A DNA stretch of 23,426 nucleotides from a candidate division WWE3 bacterium (GTDB lineage Bacteria; Patescibacteriota; WWE3; UBA101185; UBA10185). Position 1 is the first letter of the stretch; every line of letters starts with the position of its first letter. The notes beneath the pieces are model-generated. The model did not search any database and was not told the origin of the DNA. It was given only the letters and a program-made list of their open reading frames with translations. Shown here piece after piece: positions 7,122 to 15,278 of this stretch. Position numbers and translations under genes: made by a program. The stretch spans positions 1 to 23,426 of the forward strand of contig PXDX01000012.1 in assembly GCA_003564915.1 (NCBI GenBank), given 5' to 3'.

Positions 7122-7502
7122 ATGTTGAAAAGGGAAAACAGGCTAAAGACTCGTTACGAATTTAGCAAAACCCGCCGTCACGGAGAGCAGCTGTCGACGG
7201 ATTATTTTCACCTTTATTATCTCCCTTACTTTGTAGAAAAGGATCAGCAGGATCGAGGTGCAGAAAGAAATCCCACAAGAATAGGTATCGTGATATCCGG
7301 GAAGTTTTCAAAATCTGCCGTGGAAAGAAACAGAGTGAAACGTATCTTTAGAGAAGTGGTTCGTCAAAATTTTGGTAGAATAAGACCTGGTTATTGGGTG
7401 GTTATACATCCGCGGATTAAGTCTAAGAAAGCAAGTTATGAAGAAATTAATACTGAGTTTATTAAAATTTTACAAAAAGTACCTTTCTCCAGGGAATTAT
7501 AA
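7122..7502 (+). CDS. rnpA: Ribonuclease P protein component
   Basis: RnpA is the basic protein partner of RNase P RNA and helps it cleave the 5' leaders from pre-tRNAs. The 126-residue product starts with the typical LKRENRLKTRYEFSKTRRHG, has a central strand RIGIVISGKFSKSAVERN and the conserved RNR helix SAVERNRVKRIFREVVR (65-81). A stretch rich in charged residues at 38-50 (around EKDQQDRGAE) is a small insertion in the central region. It begins six bases after rpmH and its last 65 bases overlap the start of yidD in another frame. No Shine-Dalgarno is visible. The RNase P RNA gene is not in the window. Confidence 0.95.
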   Translation: MLKRENRLKTRYEFSKTRRHGEQLSTDYFHLYYLPYFVEKDQQDRGAERNPTRIGIVISGKFSKSAVERNRVKRIFREVVRQNFGRIRPGYWVVIHPRIKSKKASYEEINTEFIKILQKVPFSREL

Positions 7503-7650
7503 TATTAGTTCCTGCAAATATACTCCCAGCTGTTCCAATTACACGTATCAGGCTGTGGAAAAATACGGCATTAGGGGGATTTGGAAAGGAGCCCTAAGAG
7601 TTCTTCGCTGTAATCCTTTTTCTTCAGGAGGTTACGACCCCGTAAAATGA
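7438..7650 (+). CDS. yidD: Membrane protein insertion efficiency factor YidD
   Basis: YidD is a small membrane-associated protein thought to assist YidC-dependent insertion of membrane proteins. The 70-residue product has the full family pattern: an amphipathic N-terminus, CKYTPSCSNY (26-35), YGIRGIWKGALRVLRCNP (43-60) and the ending GGYDPV. Cysteines 26, 32 and 58 are the conserved set. Its ATG lies inside rnpA, giving a 65-base overlap, and it ends four bases before yidC. An AGGAGG at 7626-7631 near its 3' end is too far from the yidC start to act as its ribosome site. Confidence 0.95.
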   Translation: MKKLILSLLKFYKKYLSPGNYNISSCKYTPSCSNYTYQAVEKYGIRGIWKGALRVLRCNPFSSGGYDPVK

Positions 7651-7654
7651 TTTT

Positions 7655-8446
7655 ATGTTAGGTACTATTTGGCAGACAATTTTTGTTACCCCCTTACTGA
7701 ACTTGATGACAGGGCTCTATTTGGTCACCGGTTCTCTAGGAATTGCCATCATAATAATGACTGTATTGATAAGGCTTGTTCTTCTACCGGCAATGTTACC
7801 TTCTGCTAGAAGTATGAAGAAACAGAGAGATCTTAAGCCTGAGCTGGACAAGATCAAAGAGAAGTTCAAATACGACAAGCAGAAGCAGGCTGAAAAACAG
7901 ATGGAACTTTTTAAAGAGCACGGAATTAATCCGGCATCGGGCTGCTTGACACAAATAATAACGATCCTTGTCCTTTTTGCTCTTTTTGGAGTTATTCGTA
8001 GATTTACCATGGCCGAAAATGTTTCCGAAATCAACGAGCTTCTGTATTTTGGTTGGCTTAGATTAAGGGAAGGGGCGGCAATAGATACCTCATTTCTCTA
8101 CATGGATCTCGCGGAGCCGGATCCGTACTTTGTTTTGGCGATATTGTCCGGATTGGTGCAGTTAATTTCGACCAAGATGGCCATGCCTATGCAACGGGCA
8201 GGAGAAAAAGCCGCTAAAGTTACGCCGGAGAAATCCGATGACGTTGCTTTCAACATGCAGCAACAGATGCTCTATACAATGCCAATCATGAATGTTATTA
8301 TCGGAATTACACTGCCCTCCGGAGTGGTTTTGTATATTTTTACAGCTGCATTTTTTTCTGTTTTTCAAAACTACTTACTGTACGGCTTTGGAGGTTTAAA
8401 ACCACTCCTTGATAAAATAGGTCTGATAAAATCAGGCAAGGATTAA
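7655..8446 (+). CDS. yidC: Membrane protein insertase YidC/Oxa1 family
   Basis: YidC inserts and folds membrane proteins, alone or with the Sec translocon. The 263-residue product is the short form without the large periplasmic domain of Gram-negative YidC, in keeping with a single-membrane cell. It has a first membrane segment leading to IRLVLLPA with the conserved Arg40 that lines the hydrophilic groove, a charged hairpin (residues 50-90, MKKQRDLKPELDKIKEKF), then membrane segments near 96-115, 150-170, 208-222 and 226-242. There is no N-terminal signal-lipobox as in some monoderm homologues. TAAAAT at 7643-7648 stands six bases before the ATG and might be an internal promoter, but has no -35 partner. 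Confidence 0.95.
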   Translation: MLGTIWQTIFVTPLLNLMTGLYLVTGSLGIAIIIMTVLIRLVLLPAMLPSARSMKKQRDLKPELDKIKEKFKYDKQKQAEKQMELFKEHGINPASGCLTQIITILVLFALFGVIRRFTMAENVSEINELLYFGWLRLREGAAIDTSFLYMDLAEPDPYFVLAILSGLVQLISTKMAMPMQRAGEKAAKVTPEKSDDVAFNMQQQMLYTMPIMNVIIGITLPSGVVLYIFTAAFFSVFQNYLLYGFGGLKPLLDKIGLIKSGKD

Positions 8447-8455
8447 AGTAAGATT

Positions 8456-8962
8456 ATGGAAAAAGAAATTGAGAGCCTAAAAATAATTCTAGAAGATATT
8501 TTCTCTTATATGGGGATTGATCCGAATTTTACAATAGAAGATAGTCCCGAGAGCAGTTCTTTGCATGTCCAGATCTGGGACGGCGATCTGAGTTTCCTGA
8601 TAGGGTATAGAGGTCAGTGTCTAAAGGCTTTAAAGTATTATTTAGGGCTGGCTTTAAATCGGAGTTTGCCTTCAGATGATTGGGTACGCGTTACCGCTGA
8701 CATTGAAGGCTACGTAGAACGTCGTAAAGAAAAGATCGAAGAGATCACCCGGTCCCATATTGATAAAGCGCGCTTTTTTGGTCACGAGGTACACATGCCC
8801 CGCATGGATCCATCAGAAAGATTTGTCGTCCATAGCTATGTAAGCCAGTACCCCGACATAGTGTCCGAGAGTGAAGGAAGGGGGTATAGCAGGCACGTAG
8901 TGCTCAAATCCGTAGAGGAATTAGATCAGGAGGAGGTTTCTACTTCTTCTCGGGAAGAGTGA
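8456..8962 (+). CDS. khpB: KhpB/Jag-type RNA-binding protein (KH and R3H domains)
   Basis: This is a single-stranded nucleic acid-binding protein of the Jag/KhpB family, which partners KhpA in some bacteria and affects cell division and RNA stability. The 168-residue product has a KH domain with FLIGYRGQCLKALKYYL (GYRG at 50-53) and an R3H domain around ERFVVHSYVS and the following SEGRGYSRHVV. The Jag_N domain found at the start of many homologues is absent, which explains the short length. The last 20 residues are acidic and unstructured. It follows yidC by nine bases, the usual pairing. It is followed by the dnaN promoter. Confidence 0.92.
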   Translation: MEKEIESLKIILEDIFSYMGIDPNFTIEDSPESSSLHVQIWDGDLSFLIGYRGQCLKALKYYLGLALNRSLPSDDWVRVTADIEGYVERRKEKIEEITRSHIDKARFFGHEVHMPRMDPSERFVVHSYVSQYPDIVSESEGRGYSRHVVLKSVEELDQEEVSTSSREE

Positions 8963-8991
8963 TTTAATATCCGATAGAAGTATCGTAAAAT
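8963..8991 (+). promoter_or_regulatory. Probable dnaN promoter
   Basis: TTTAAT (8963-8968), a 17-base spacer and TAAAAT (8986-8991) lie in the 39-base gap between khpB and dnaN. The -10 box ends ten bases before the ATG, the same distance as at rpmH. The -35 match is weak (three of six), so the -10 and spacing carry the call. No Shine-Dalgarno precedes dnaN. Confidence 0.5.
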
Positions 8992-9001
8992 AAGACCAAG
9001 A

Positions 9002-10114
9002 ATGAAATTTACCTGCCGTCAAGAAAATCTAGAAAGAGGGTTAAATCAAGTATATAAGGCTGTTCCTAATAAGGCCAGTCTGCCGATCTTATCAAACATC
9101 CATCTTACCGCGGAAGCAGGTCGCTTACGACTTTCGGCCACAAATTTGGATACATCCATAACCACATACGTTGGAGTATCGGTTGAAGAGGAGGGGGAAA
9201 CCACAGTTCCCGCCAAGATATTTCGCGATTTCGTATCCAATCTGCCGGAAGAGGTCATAACGTTGACATTGGAGAAGAATATTCTTCGTGTGGAAACGGA
9301 TCAAGCTTCAGCGCGACTGAACACTGTATCTGCTGATGAATATCCCGAGGTTCCGGTTATGTCAGAGGACGCTTCTTATTTGGAGGTAGACTCCGAAATC
9401 TTTTCCGATGCCGTCAAGTCAGTGGTTTTCTCAGCCGCAGCGGAAGAGAGCCGCCCGATCTTCTCAGGAGTTTATATATCTTTTGTTGATGGCGTGCTAA
9501 GCATTGTAGCTTCTGATGGTTTTAGACTTTCGGAACGGATCCTAAATATTAACACCCCGTTTGAGAATACTTTTTCCGTTGTAGTTCCGGCAAAGACCTT
9601 GTTAGAGGTTGCGAGAATGGTTTTGCCCGAAGAGCCCTTGAGGATGGGGTTGGACTCACGATCAAATCTTGCCTTGTTTCACAACCAAGATACTTACGTT
9701 GCCACGCGTATTTTGGAAGGCCAGTTCCCTGATTATAAGCGTATAATCCCCAAAGAACACTCTTTGGAAGCAGAGGTTTCTTTTCCTGACTTCTTGGAAG
9801 CCATAAGGTTAGCGGATGTTTTTGCCCAGCAAGTGGACAGTTCTGTGAAGATTAAATTTGATCCTGAAGGTAAGGTATTTGTCTCGGCCTCTTCTCCCGA
9901 ATCCGGAGAACACACCTCCTCTTTTGAAGCTTCTGTTGATGGGAACTCCTTAGAAATCGTTTTGAACTCCAAGTACGTTTTGGACTTTCTAGGTAATGTG
10001 CGAAGCGAGAGAATTCGCCTTAGGACGCAGAATAACCTATCTCCCTGTGTACTTTATCCTTTGGAGACGGAAGACTATCTCCACATAATAATGCCCCGTC
10101 AGGATCGGGAATAA
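9002..10114 (+). CDS. dnaN: DNA polymerase III beta subunit (sliding clamp)
   Basis: DnaN forms the ring-shaped dimer that tethers the replicative polymerase to DNA. The 370-residue protein has three clamp repeats: MKFTCRQENLERGLNQVYKAV at the start of the first, a typical SLPILSNIHLTAE, SRPIFSGVYISFVDG in the second, SDGFRLSE, and the C-terminal IIMPRQD strand that closes the ring (usual ending is MP-x-R/M). Length is normal. It lies two bases upstream of dnaG and far from dnaA, unlike the dnaA-dnaN operon of most bacteria. Placing it with primase and sigma factor joins replication-fork parts and transcription in one rightward unit. Confidence 0.96.
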   Translation: MKFTCRQENLERGLNQVYKAVPNKASLPILSNIHLTAEAGRLRLSATNLDTSITTYVGVSVEEEGETTVPAKIFRDFVSNLPEEVITLTLEKNILRVETDQASARLNTVSADEYPEVPVMSEDASYLEVDSEIFSDAVKSVVFSAAAEESRPIFSGVYISFVDGVLSIVASDGFRLSERILNINTPFENTFSVVVPAKTLLEVARMVLPEEPLRMGLDSRSNLALFHNQDTYVATRILEGQFPDYKRIIPKEHSLEAEVSFPDFLEAIRLADVFAQQVDSSVKIKFDPEGKVFVSASSPESGEHTSSFEASVDGNSLEIVLNSKYVLDFLGNVRSERIRLRTQNNLSPCVLYPLETEDYLHIIMPRQDRE

Positions 10115-10116
10115 CT

Positions 10117-11889
10117 ATGGATACGGTAGAAAAGATAAAGCAACGGCTCTCCATAGTGGAGGTTGTGGGCTCATACCTTGATCTAAAAAAATCCGGTAAG
10201 AACTACAAAGCACTTTGTCCTTTTCATGCAGAAGATACTCCTTCTTTTATGGTTTCCCCGGAATTAGGGATATATAAGTGTTTTGGTTGTGGGGCCTCGG
10301 GGGATATTTTTACCTTCGTCCAGGAAATAGATGGTCTTGCGTTTTACGACGTTCTAAAAAAATTTGCTGAAAAAACCGGCGTGGAGTTAGAAAAAGCTCC
10401 CCCGTCAAGAGACGTTTCCTTCAAACAAAAGATCTACAAAGCTAACCGAACCGCGCAAAAATTTTACACTCACCTATTGCTTGAGCATAAGTCCGGAAAG
10501 ACCGGATTGGACTATCTACTAAATGACCGAGGATTGGAACGAAGCGTTATAGATGTTTTTAAGCTTGGCTATTCTCCTAAAACTTGGGACTTGTTGAATA
10601 ATTTTCTAAAGAGACAAGGGTTTGAGGATGAGTTAGCGGTCAAGGCAGATCTAATAAAAGCGCGTAAGGAGCGTTCGGGGTATTACGATAAGTTTAGAGG
10701 AAGAATTATCTTCCCTCTTATTAGTACTGCAGGGAAAGTTCAAGGATTCATGGGCCGTACGATCTATGATGAGGAACCAAAATACTTGAACACTTCCGAT
10801 ACCCCTGTTTTTAGCAAATCGAACTTTGTCTACGGCCTTGGTGTGAACAGGCTTGGTGTAAAGAAGAAAGGGGCGGTTTTTGTAGAGGGTCCCATGGATG
10901 TGGTAAGCGCATACCAACACGGAATAGACAACGTTATTGCTCCTTTGGGAACTTCTCTTACAGCCGGCCATCTAAAAACAGTTTCCCGTTATACAAAGGA
11001 TATTGTATTCTGCTTTGATACCGATGCCGCGGGCCTGGAAGCAATAAAAAGAGCAGTACTGATAGCAGATAAGCAAGGTTTGGACGCAAGCGTAGTGATG
11101 CTTCCCCCGGATTATAAGGACCTGGACGATCTTCTTGTAGAGGATCCTAATCTAGGCAAAGAAGTACTCTCCGCGCCGGTATCCATATATGATTTCTTTA
11201 TCGCCTACGCTATGAAGAGACATGACCCTAAGTCAGGAGTAGGCAAGAAAAACATTGTGGCCGAATTAAGTTCCCTTTTTAAATCTATTTCTAACGAGGT
11301 AGCTTTGGAGCATTTTGTGAAAAAGATTTCGAACGAGCTTGATATTTCGGAGAAAGCAATCCATTCGGTCTTTAGTTCGGAGGTCAGCGTTGATGAAATA
11401 AGCCGCTCCTTTTCCGCGGGCGAAAGAGACCCGCAAATTGAGATAACGGATCCGACAAAAGAAATCGAAACTTATTTTCTCGCTCTTTTAATCTCCTTGG
11501 AAGATATTTCACAGATAAAGCCTTTCTTGGAAGATTCACCGGAAAAATATTTTCTGATTGAAAAGGTTCGCAGGGCGATTACGGGTCTAAGAAGCTTTCT
11601 GAACGAAAAGGAGGAAGGGGAACTTGATATTAGAGCTTTTACTGATACAATGGACGAACAATCCAGCTCTTTTGTGAGCGACTTGTATCTATGGGAGAAG
11701 TTTCCGTTGGAGGAGGAAAAAATCTTATCGGAAATCGAAAAGGTTTTGGAAAGGCTAAAACGTCGACACGCTCGCTCCTCTATTGAGCACTTGACAAAGG
11801 AACTGTCTTTAGCGGAGATGCAAGGGGATTTGTCCAGAGTAAAAGAGATCGCTAAGAAGATAAAGGAATATTCACAAGTAATTAAGTAA
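10117..11889 (+). CDS. dnaG: DNA primase DnaG
   Basis: DnaG makes the RNA primers for both strands at the fork. The 590-residue protein has the CHC2 zinc-binding domain (Cys34, His37, Cys55, Cys58), the catalytic core beginning near residue 110 with FRGRIIFPLIS (193-203) and a TOPRIM domain with Glu257 in FVEGPMD and Asp301/Asp303 in FCFDTDAAG. The C-terminal helicase-binding part (about 430-590) is divergent, charged and helical. The ATG is two bases after the dnaN stop, and the gene's TAA shares a base with the rpoD ATG. dnaG-rpoD adjacency recalls the classic macromolecular-synthesis operon (rpsU-dnaG-rpoD), here without rpsU. Confidence 0.96.
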   Translation: MDTVEKIKQRLSIVEVVGSYLDLKKSGKNYKALCPFHAEDTPSFMVSPELGIYKCFGCGASGDIFTFVQEIDGLAFYDVLKKFAEKTGVELEKAPPSRDVSFKQKIYKANRTAQKFYTHLLLEHKSGKTGLDYLLNDRGLERSVIDVFKLGYSPKTWDLLNNFLKRQGFEDELAVKADLIKARKERSGYYDKFRGRIIFPLISTAGKVQGFMGRTIYDEEPKYLNTSDTPVFSKSNFVYGLGVNRLGVKKKGAVFVEGPMDVVSAYQHGIDNVIAPLGTSLTAGHLKTVSRYTKDIVFCFDTDAAGLEAIKRAVLIADKQGLDASVVMLPPDYKDLDDLLVEDPNLGKEVLSAPVSIYDFFIAYAMKRHDPKSGVGKKNIVAELSSLFKSISNEVALEHFVKKISNELDISEKAIHSVFSSEVSVDEISRSFSAGERDPQIEITDPTKEIETYFLALLISLEDISQIKPFLEDSPEKYFLIEKVRRAITGLRSFLNEKEEGELDIRAFTDTMDEQSSSFVSDLYLWEKFPLEEEKILSEIEKVLERLKRRHARSSIEHLTKELSLAEMQGDLSRVKEIAKKIKEYSQVIK

Positions 11890-13001
11890 TGGCAAAAAAA
11901 ACAAAAAAAGCAAATAAAAAGACCATCGTTGACGAGAAGGAAAGAGTAATCCAAAAACTTGTCCTAAGAGGAAAGAAGCAAGGCTACTTGACGGTAGATG
12001 AAGTACTTTCTGTTTTTCCTGAGGCAGAGGAAAACATTGAGAAACTGGACGAACTTTATGCGAGATTAATTAATGAGGACATAAATGTTTTCGATGTAAG
12101 TGCGGAGGGGCGTGAGGATGAAGATTTGGATTCCTTTGCTAAAGGCATACTTTCCAAGCTGGAAGCTGGGAAATCACGTTCCGCAGACCCCGTTAGAATG
12201 TATTTGAGAGAGATTGGAAAGGTGCCTCTTTTAAAGGCTGAAGATGAGGTCGAGCTGGCAAAGAGGATCGAGGAAGGGGATGAGGATGCTTTTGAGCACT
12301 TGACGCGTGCAAACCTCAGGCTGGTTGTTTCCATAGCTAAAAAATATATGGGACGCGGACTATCCTTTTTGGACCTGATCCAAGAAGGGAATATGGGCCT
12401 GATGAGAGCTGTTGAAAAGTTTGATTGGAGGCGCGGATTTAAATTTTCTACTTACGCTACTTGGTGGATCAGGCAAGCCATCACCAGGGCTTTGGCCGAC
12501 CAGGCACGGACCATAAGAATCCCGGTCCATATGGTAGAGACCATAAACAAATATAAGAAGATCGAAAGGCAGTTGGAGCAGGAAAAAGAAAGAGCTATAA
12601 AGCCCGCCGAAGTAGCTGAGGAAATGGGAATAGATCTGGAAAAAGCTCAGCAGATTGTAAAGATCTCCCAAAGTACCGCCTCGATAGAAACGCCCGTAGG
12701 AAAGGAAGAGGACACGCGTTTGAAGGAATTCATCGAAGATAAAAAAGCACTTTCCCCGTTTGAGTCCGCAAGTCAGGAGTTGCTGCGCGGCCATGTGATG
12801 GATGTTCTGGAGAGCTTGAGTCCGCGGGAGAAAAGGGTTCTAGAACTGCGATTCGGTCTTTTGGATGGAAGAACCCGTACGTTAGAGGAGGTTGGTAAGG
12901 AGTTTGGAGTTACACGTGAGAGAATCAGGCAGATAGAAGCAAAAGCTTTAAGAAAGCTTAGACATCCCTCTAGGAGCAAACGTCTTCGAGATTATCTTTA
13001 A
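11889..13001 (+). CDS. rpoD: RNA polymerase primary sigma factor (sigma-70/RpoD)
   Basis: This is the housekeeping sigma factor. In order: a Lys-rich start and a region 1.1-like domain (17-70), region 1.2 (SADPVRMYLREIGKVPLL), region 2 with LRLVVSIAKKYMGRGLSFLDL and region 2.4 YATWWIRQAITR, region 3 (around 208-290), and region 4 with TLEEVGKEFGVTRERIRQ. Residues known in E. coli to read the -10 (Gln196, Thr199 here) and -35 (Arg343, Glu344, Gln348) boxes are kept, which fits the TTGACT/TATTAT-type promoters found in this window. The 370-residue length is that of short primary sigma factors. Its last 32 bases overlap the 3' end of pgi on the other strand. Confidence 0.96.
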   Translation: MAKKTKKANKKTIVDEKERVIQKLVLRGKKQGYLTVDEVLSVFPEAEENIEKLDELYARLINEDINVFDVSAEGREDEDLDSFAKGILSKLEAGKSRSADPVRMYLREIGKVPLLKAEDEVELAKRIEEGDEDAFEHLTRANLRLVVSIAKKYMGRGLSFLDLIQEGNMGLMRAVEKFDWRRGFKFSTYATWWIRQAITRALADQARTIRIPVHMVETINKYKKIERQLEQEKERAIKPAEVAEEMGIDLEKAQQIVKISQSTASIETPVGKEEDTRLKEFIEDKKALSPFESASQELLRGHVMDVLESLSPREKRVLELRFGLLDGRTRTLEEVGKEFGVTRERIRQIEAKALRKLRHPSRSKRLRDYL

Positions 13002-14172
13002 TTCTCTTTTTGTAACTATCCACATCGGGTTGGCCGAAGGGGTTTATTTCCATGATATGGGCTAGAGAAACTATCTCTATCATCTTTCTTTGCATGAATT
13101 CACCGATACATTTCTCATCCAAAGATTCCAGAACCGTATTTCTGTAAGGTATTTCCTCCTCATCGTAAGTGGAAAGGACTGCTTTCAGAATCGCTTCTTG
13201 GTAAGAGTTCTTCCCTTTTACAGATAGAAACTCATGCTGCACATTTCGCATCCCCCCAACAAAGTATTGCTGAAGTGAATGCAGATCCTTGGATCCTTCC
13301 GAGATCGATGGGAAAATACCCTTACTCTCTTTTCCTAGACTCTCCCCTATTAACTGTCGATACCATTCAGCAAGAGCATATAGTTCTCTATTGAAAAAGA
13401 AGATGTTGTAAATATACTTACCGTTATTGTAGTTCTCAAAGATCTTCGATATTTCTGCTATCAAGGTGCCTTTTTCTTCTTCCAATGATTTTTTCGTTCC
13501 TAACATACCGCCGTTAAAAAGTTCAACGATATTTATGCCTGATAAACCCAAGGGAACTGTTCCTACTGAGGAAAAAATTGAAAATCTTCCACCTATTGCC
13601 TTCGGAATCTCAAGAGCTGCTCCAGGAATATTTTCAAATGCTTTGCTGCCGCTGATCTTGAATATTTTATATCCCTCACGGAGTGAAATTTCTTTTTGAA
13701 GAAGGCTCAGGTTTGTGCGCACCTCCGCCGTGCTTCCGGACTTACTAATAATAACTATTGCAGACTTTTCCGGAGGCTCTTTTTTTAACCTATCTGCGAT
13801 CTTGGAAATTTCCCTTGGATCTATTTGATCCAGAAAATCAATCTTTACCAAATTGTCTCTTGATTTCTCTAGGGCCTTATATACTGCTTTTGTGCCTAAC
13901 GAGGATCCTCCTATACCAATAAGAACAATATTTTTGAGTTCGGGTTCTCCGGCGCTTTTTATGGCTGCAACAGATGTTTCTAAAATATTCTCATCGTAGG
14001 GAAGGCGAATAAAACTTTCATCCGAAGTATATTCTTTTTGACGCGAAAATTTTTTAAGGCTTTCTAGGCAGGCTTCCAGTTCCCGATTCATTGATTGAAG
14101 TATAGCAGTTTTGAATAGCACATATCCATTAGAGGAAGGTTCTCCCGCTAGGGCTTTATTAGGCCAAATCAT
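12970..14172 (-). CDS. pgi: Glucose-6-phosphate isomerase
   Basis: Pgi interconverts glucose-6-phosphate and fructose-6-phosphate in glycolysis and sugar supply for the envelope. The 400-residue protein is of the short bacterial type and shows LIGIGGSSLGTKAVY (84-98), the phosphate-binding SKSGSTAEVRTN (143-154), GGRFSIFSSVGTVPLGLSG (194-212), the EGSKDLHSLQQYFVGG segment with the catalytic His, and NPFGQPDVDSYK with the catalytic Lys near the C-terminus. It converges on rpoD and its stop codon lies inside the rpoD coding end. ATG 14172 is the natural start. No clear promoter was found in the 53-base divergent spacer on this strand. Confidence 0.96.
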   Translation of the reverse strand: MIWPNKALAGEPSSNGYVLFKTAILQSMNRELEACLESLKKFSRQKEYTSDESFIRLPYDENILETSVAAIKSAGEPELKNIVLIGIGGSSLGTKAVYKALEKSRDNLVKIDFLDQIDPREISKIADRLKKEPPEKSAIVIISKSGSTAEVRTNLSLLQKEISLREGYKIFKISGSKAFENIPGAALEIPKAIGGRFSIFSSVGTVPLGLSGINIVELFNGGMLGTKKSLEEEKGTLIAEISKIFENYNNGKYIYNIFFFNRELYALAEWYRQLIGESLGKESKGIFPSISEGSKDLHSLQQYFVGGMRNVQHEFLSVKGKNSYQEAILKAVLSTYDEEEIPYRNTVLESLDEKCIGEFMQRKMIEIVSLAHIMEINPFGQPDVDSYKKRIKDNLEDVCS

Positions 14173-14173
14173 C

Positions 14174-14202
14174 TTGACTAATTGGCTATTTATCAGTAAA
14201 AT
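14174..14202 (+). promoter_or_regulatory. Promoter of the zinc-ribbon gene and rplY
   Basis: TTGACT (14174-14179), a 17-base spacer and TAAAAT (14197-14202) sit in the pgi/zinc-ribbon divergent spacer. The -10 box is 23 bases before the ATG at 14226, giving a leader of roughly 17 bases, longer than at the other promoters here. No Shine-Dalgarno is visible in that leader. Confidence 0.7.
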
Positions 14203-14225
14203 GCTACTCGCTCATAGCAAACTAT

Positions 14226-14603
14226 ATGAACGAAACCGGGGTACGCACCAAATTGGAGAAAGTTTCTTGTTACAAGTGTGGCGCTTCATTGGAGGAAGCC
14301 TCTACTTTAATAATAACTGAGAATCCGTTCGCATCGGTAGTTCATACTACTTGCTCTGAGTGCAGCTCCCAGAGCATGGTGACCATAACCCCTTCGGGTG
14401 CCGGGATTGTCCCGTTGGTTTCGGATTTAGAGCCCGAGGAAGTGAAGAGGTTTTTAAAGATGGATTTGATTTCTTACGACGAGATCTTGGAGCTCCATAA
14501 GGAATTGAAAGGTATTGATGTATGCAAATTAATGCAGAAAAAAGAGAAAAGCTCGGTAAAAAGGTCAAAAGAATCAGAGCAGATAGAAAAATCCCCGCAG
14601 TAG
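14226..14603 (+). CDS. Small zinc-ribbon protein of unknown function (CPR-type)
   Basis: The 125-residue protein has two CxxC knuckles, Cys15/Cys18 and Cys43/Cys46, that should bind one zinc ion. They are followed by a beta-rich stretch (MVTITPSGAGIVPL), then SDLEPEEVKRFLK and SYDEILELHKELKG. I recall similar small proteins, with paired CxxC and an ending of the form D-x-L-T-x-E-D-x-x-R-F ... S-x-D-D-V-L-E-x-H-x-x-L, as common in CPR genomes, but I know of no assigned function. The recognisable core ends near residue 97. Beyond residue 98 the frame runs on into the start of rplY for 82 bases and encodes a Lys/Ser/Glu-rich tail that is probably a by-product of the overlap. Co-transcription with L25 hints at a ribosome or RNA link, an inference only. 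Confidence 0.75.
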   Translation: MNETGVRTKLEKVSCYKCGASLEEASTLIITENPFASVVHTTCSECSSQSMVTITPSGAGIVPLVSDLEPEEVKRFLKMDLISYDEILELHKELKGIDVCKLMQKKEKSSVKRSKESEQIEKSPQ

Positions 14604-15229
14604 TATTTGGTTCTGGAATGGAGTCCACTCCTGTAACCGTAGGTGTAAAGGATTTCATTGATGTTTACAGAGAGTCCGGCGAATCAGCTTTGGTTGATCT
14701 GTCCATTGAAAGCTCTAAAAATCCCATCAAAGTCCTGATTAGGGACGTGCAGTTGGATCCCCTGGATTATTCGGTTTTACATGTAAGCTTTTATAAAGTA
14801 GATCTGACTGAAAAAACCGAGGTAGATATACCCATAATTTTGGAAGGGCAGGATCAAATCGAATTGGTTAAAGTCGGAGAAGCTTTGGTTTTAAGCCAGC
14901 TTAATGAGATCATGGTTTCCGCTCTTCCGTCGGAATTACCCAGAGAGTTTGTTGTGGATGTTTCGGGTTTGGAGGAGATCGGAGACAGTATAACTGTGGG
15001 AAATCTTGATTACGACCGTGAGAAGGTGGAAATAGTCGATCACAGCGAAGACGATGTCATAGCCGTCTTAGACTATGCCACGATTGAGGAAGAAGAGGAA
15101 GAAGAGGTTCTGACCGAAGAAGATCTGATTGCAGGTCTTGAAGCAACCGAAGAAGTCGAGGAAGAAGGAGAAGAGCAAGAAGAGAGTGAAGTTGAAGAGA
15201 CCGCGGAAGCCTCGGAGGAAGAAGAGTAG
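14522..15229 (+). CDS. rplY: 50S ribosomal protein L25 (Ctc form)
   Basis: L25 binds 5S rRNA in the large ribosomal subunit. The 235-residue product is the two-domain Ctc form: the 5S-binding domain (MQINAEKREKLGKKVKRIR, then RKIPAVVFG, and LIRDVQLDPLDYSVLHVSFYKV) and the C-terminal TL5-like domain (VDIPIILEG, LPREFVVDVSGLEEIGDSI). From about residue 186 the chain becomes almost pure Glu with some Val, Ala and Ser, a disordered acidic tail also seen in other Ctc proteins. ATG 14522 matches the family start and has AAAGG nine to ten bases upstream. It overlaps the zinc-ribbon gene by 82 bases. Downstream is a run of seven T (about 15236-15242) but no hairpin that would make a convincing terminator. 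Confidence 0.93.
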   Translation: MQINAEKREKLGKKVKRIRADRKIPAVVFGSGMESTPVTVGVKDFIDVYRESGESALVDLSIESSKNPIKVLIRDVQLDPLDYSVLHVSFYKVDLTEKTEVDIPIILEGQDQIELVKVGEALVLSQLNEIMVSALPSELPREFVVDVSGLEEIGDSITVGNLDYDREKVEIVDHSEDDVIAVLDYATIEEEEEEEVLTEEDLIAGLEATEEVEEEGEEQEESEVEETAEASEEEE

Positions 15230-15278
15230 AAACGTTTTTTTCTCATTCGATTTATTAAGATTCATTAACTACACCCGC

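Noticed and set aside
7626..7631. AGGAGG as the yidC ribosome site
   Set aside because: It is 23 bases from the yidC ATG, too far to work; it falls within yidD codons.
14522..14603. Functional C-terminal domain of the zinc-ribbon protein in the rplY overlap
   Set aside because: The tail is low-complexity Lys/Ser/Glu in a frame shared with the conserved L25 N-terminus, so it is likely only read-through to the next stop.
15068..15265. Phe/Leu-rich open frame opposite the rplY acidic tail
   Set aside because: It is the mirror of the Glu-rich codons of L25 (GAA/GAG read as TTC/CTC) and has no gene features.
15230..15278. Rho-independent terminator between rplY and valS
   Set aside because: A run of seven T is present but no stable hairpin precedes it.
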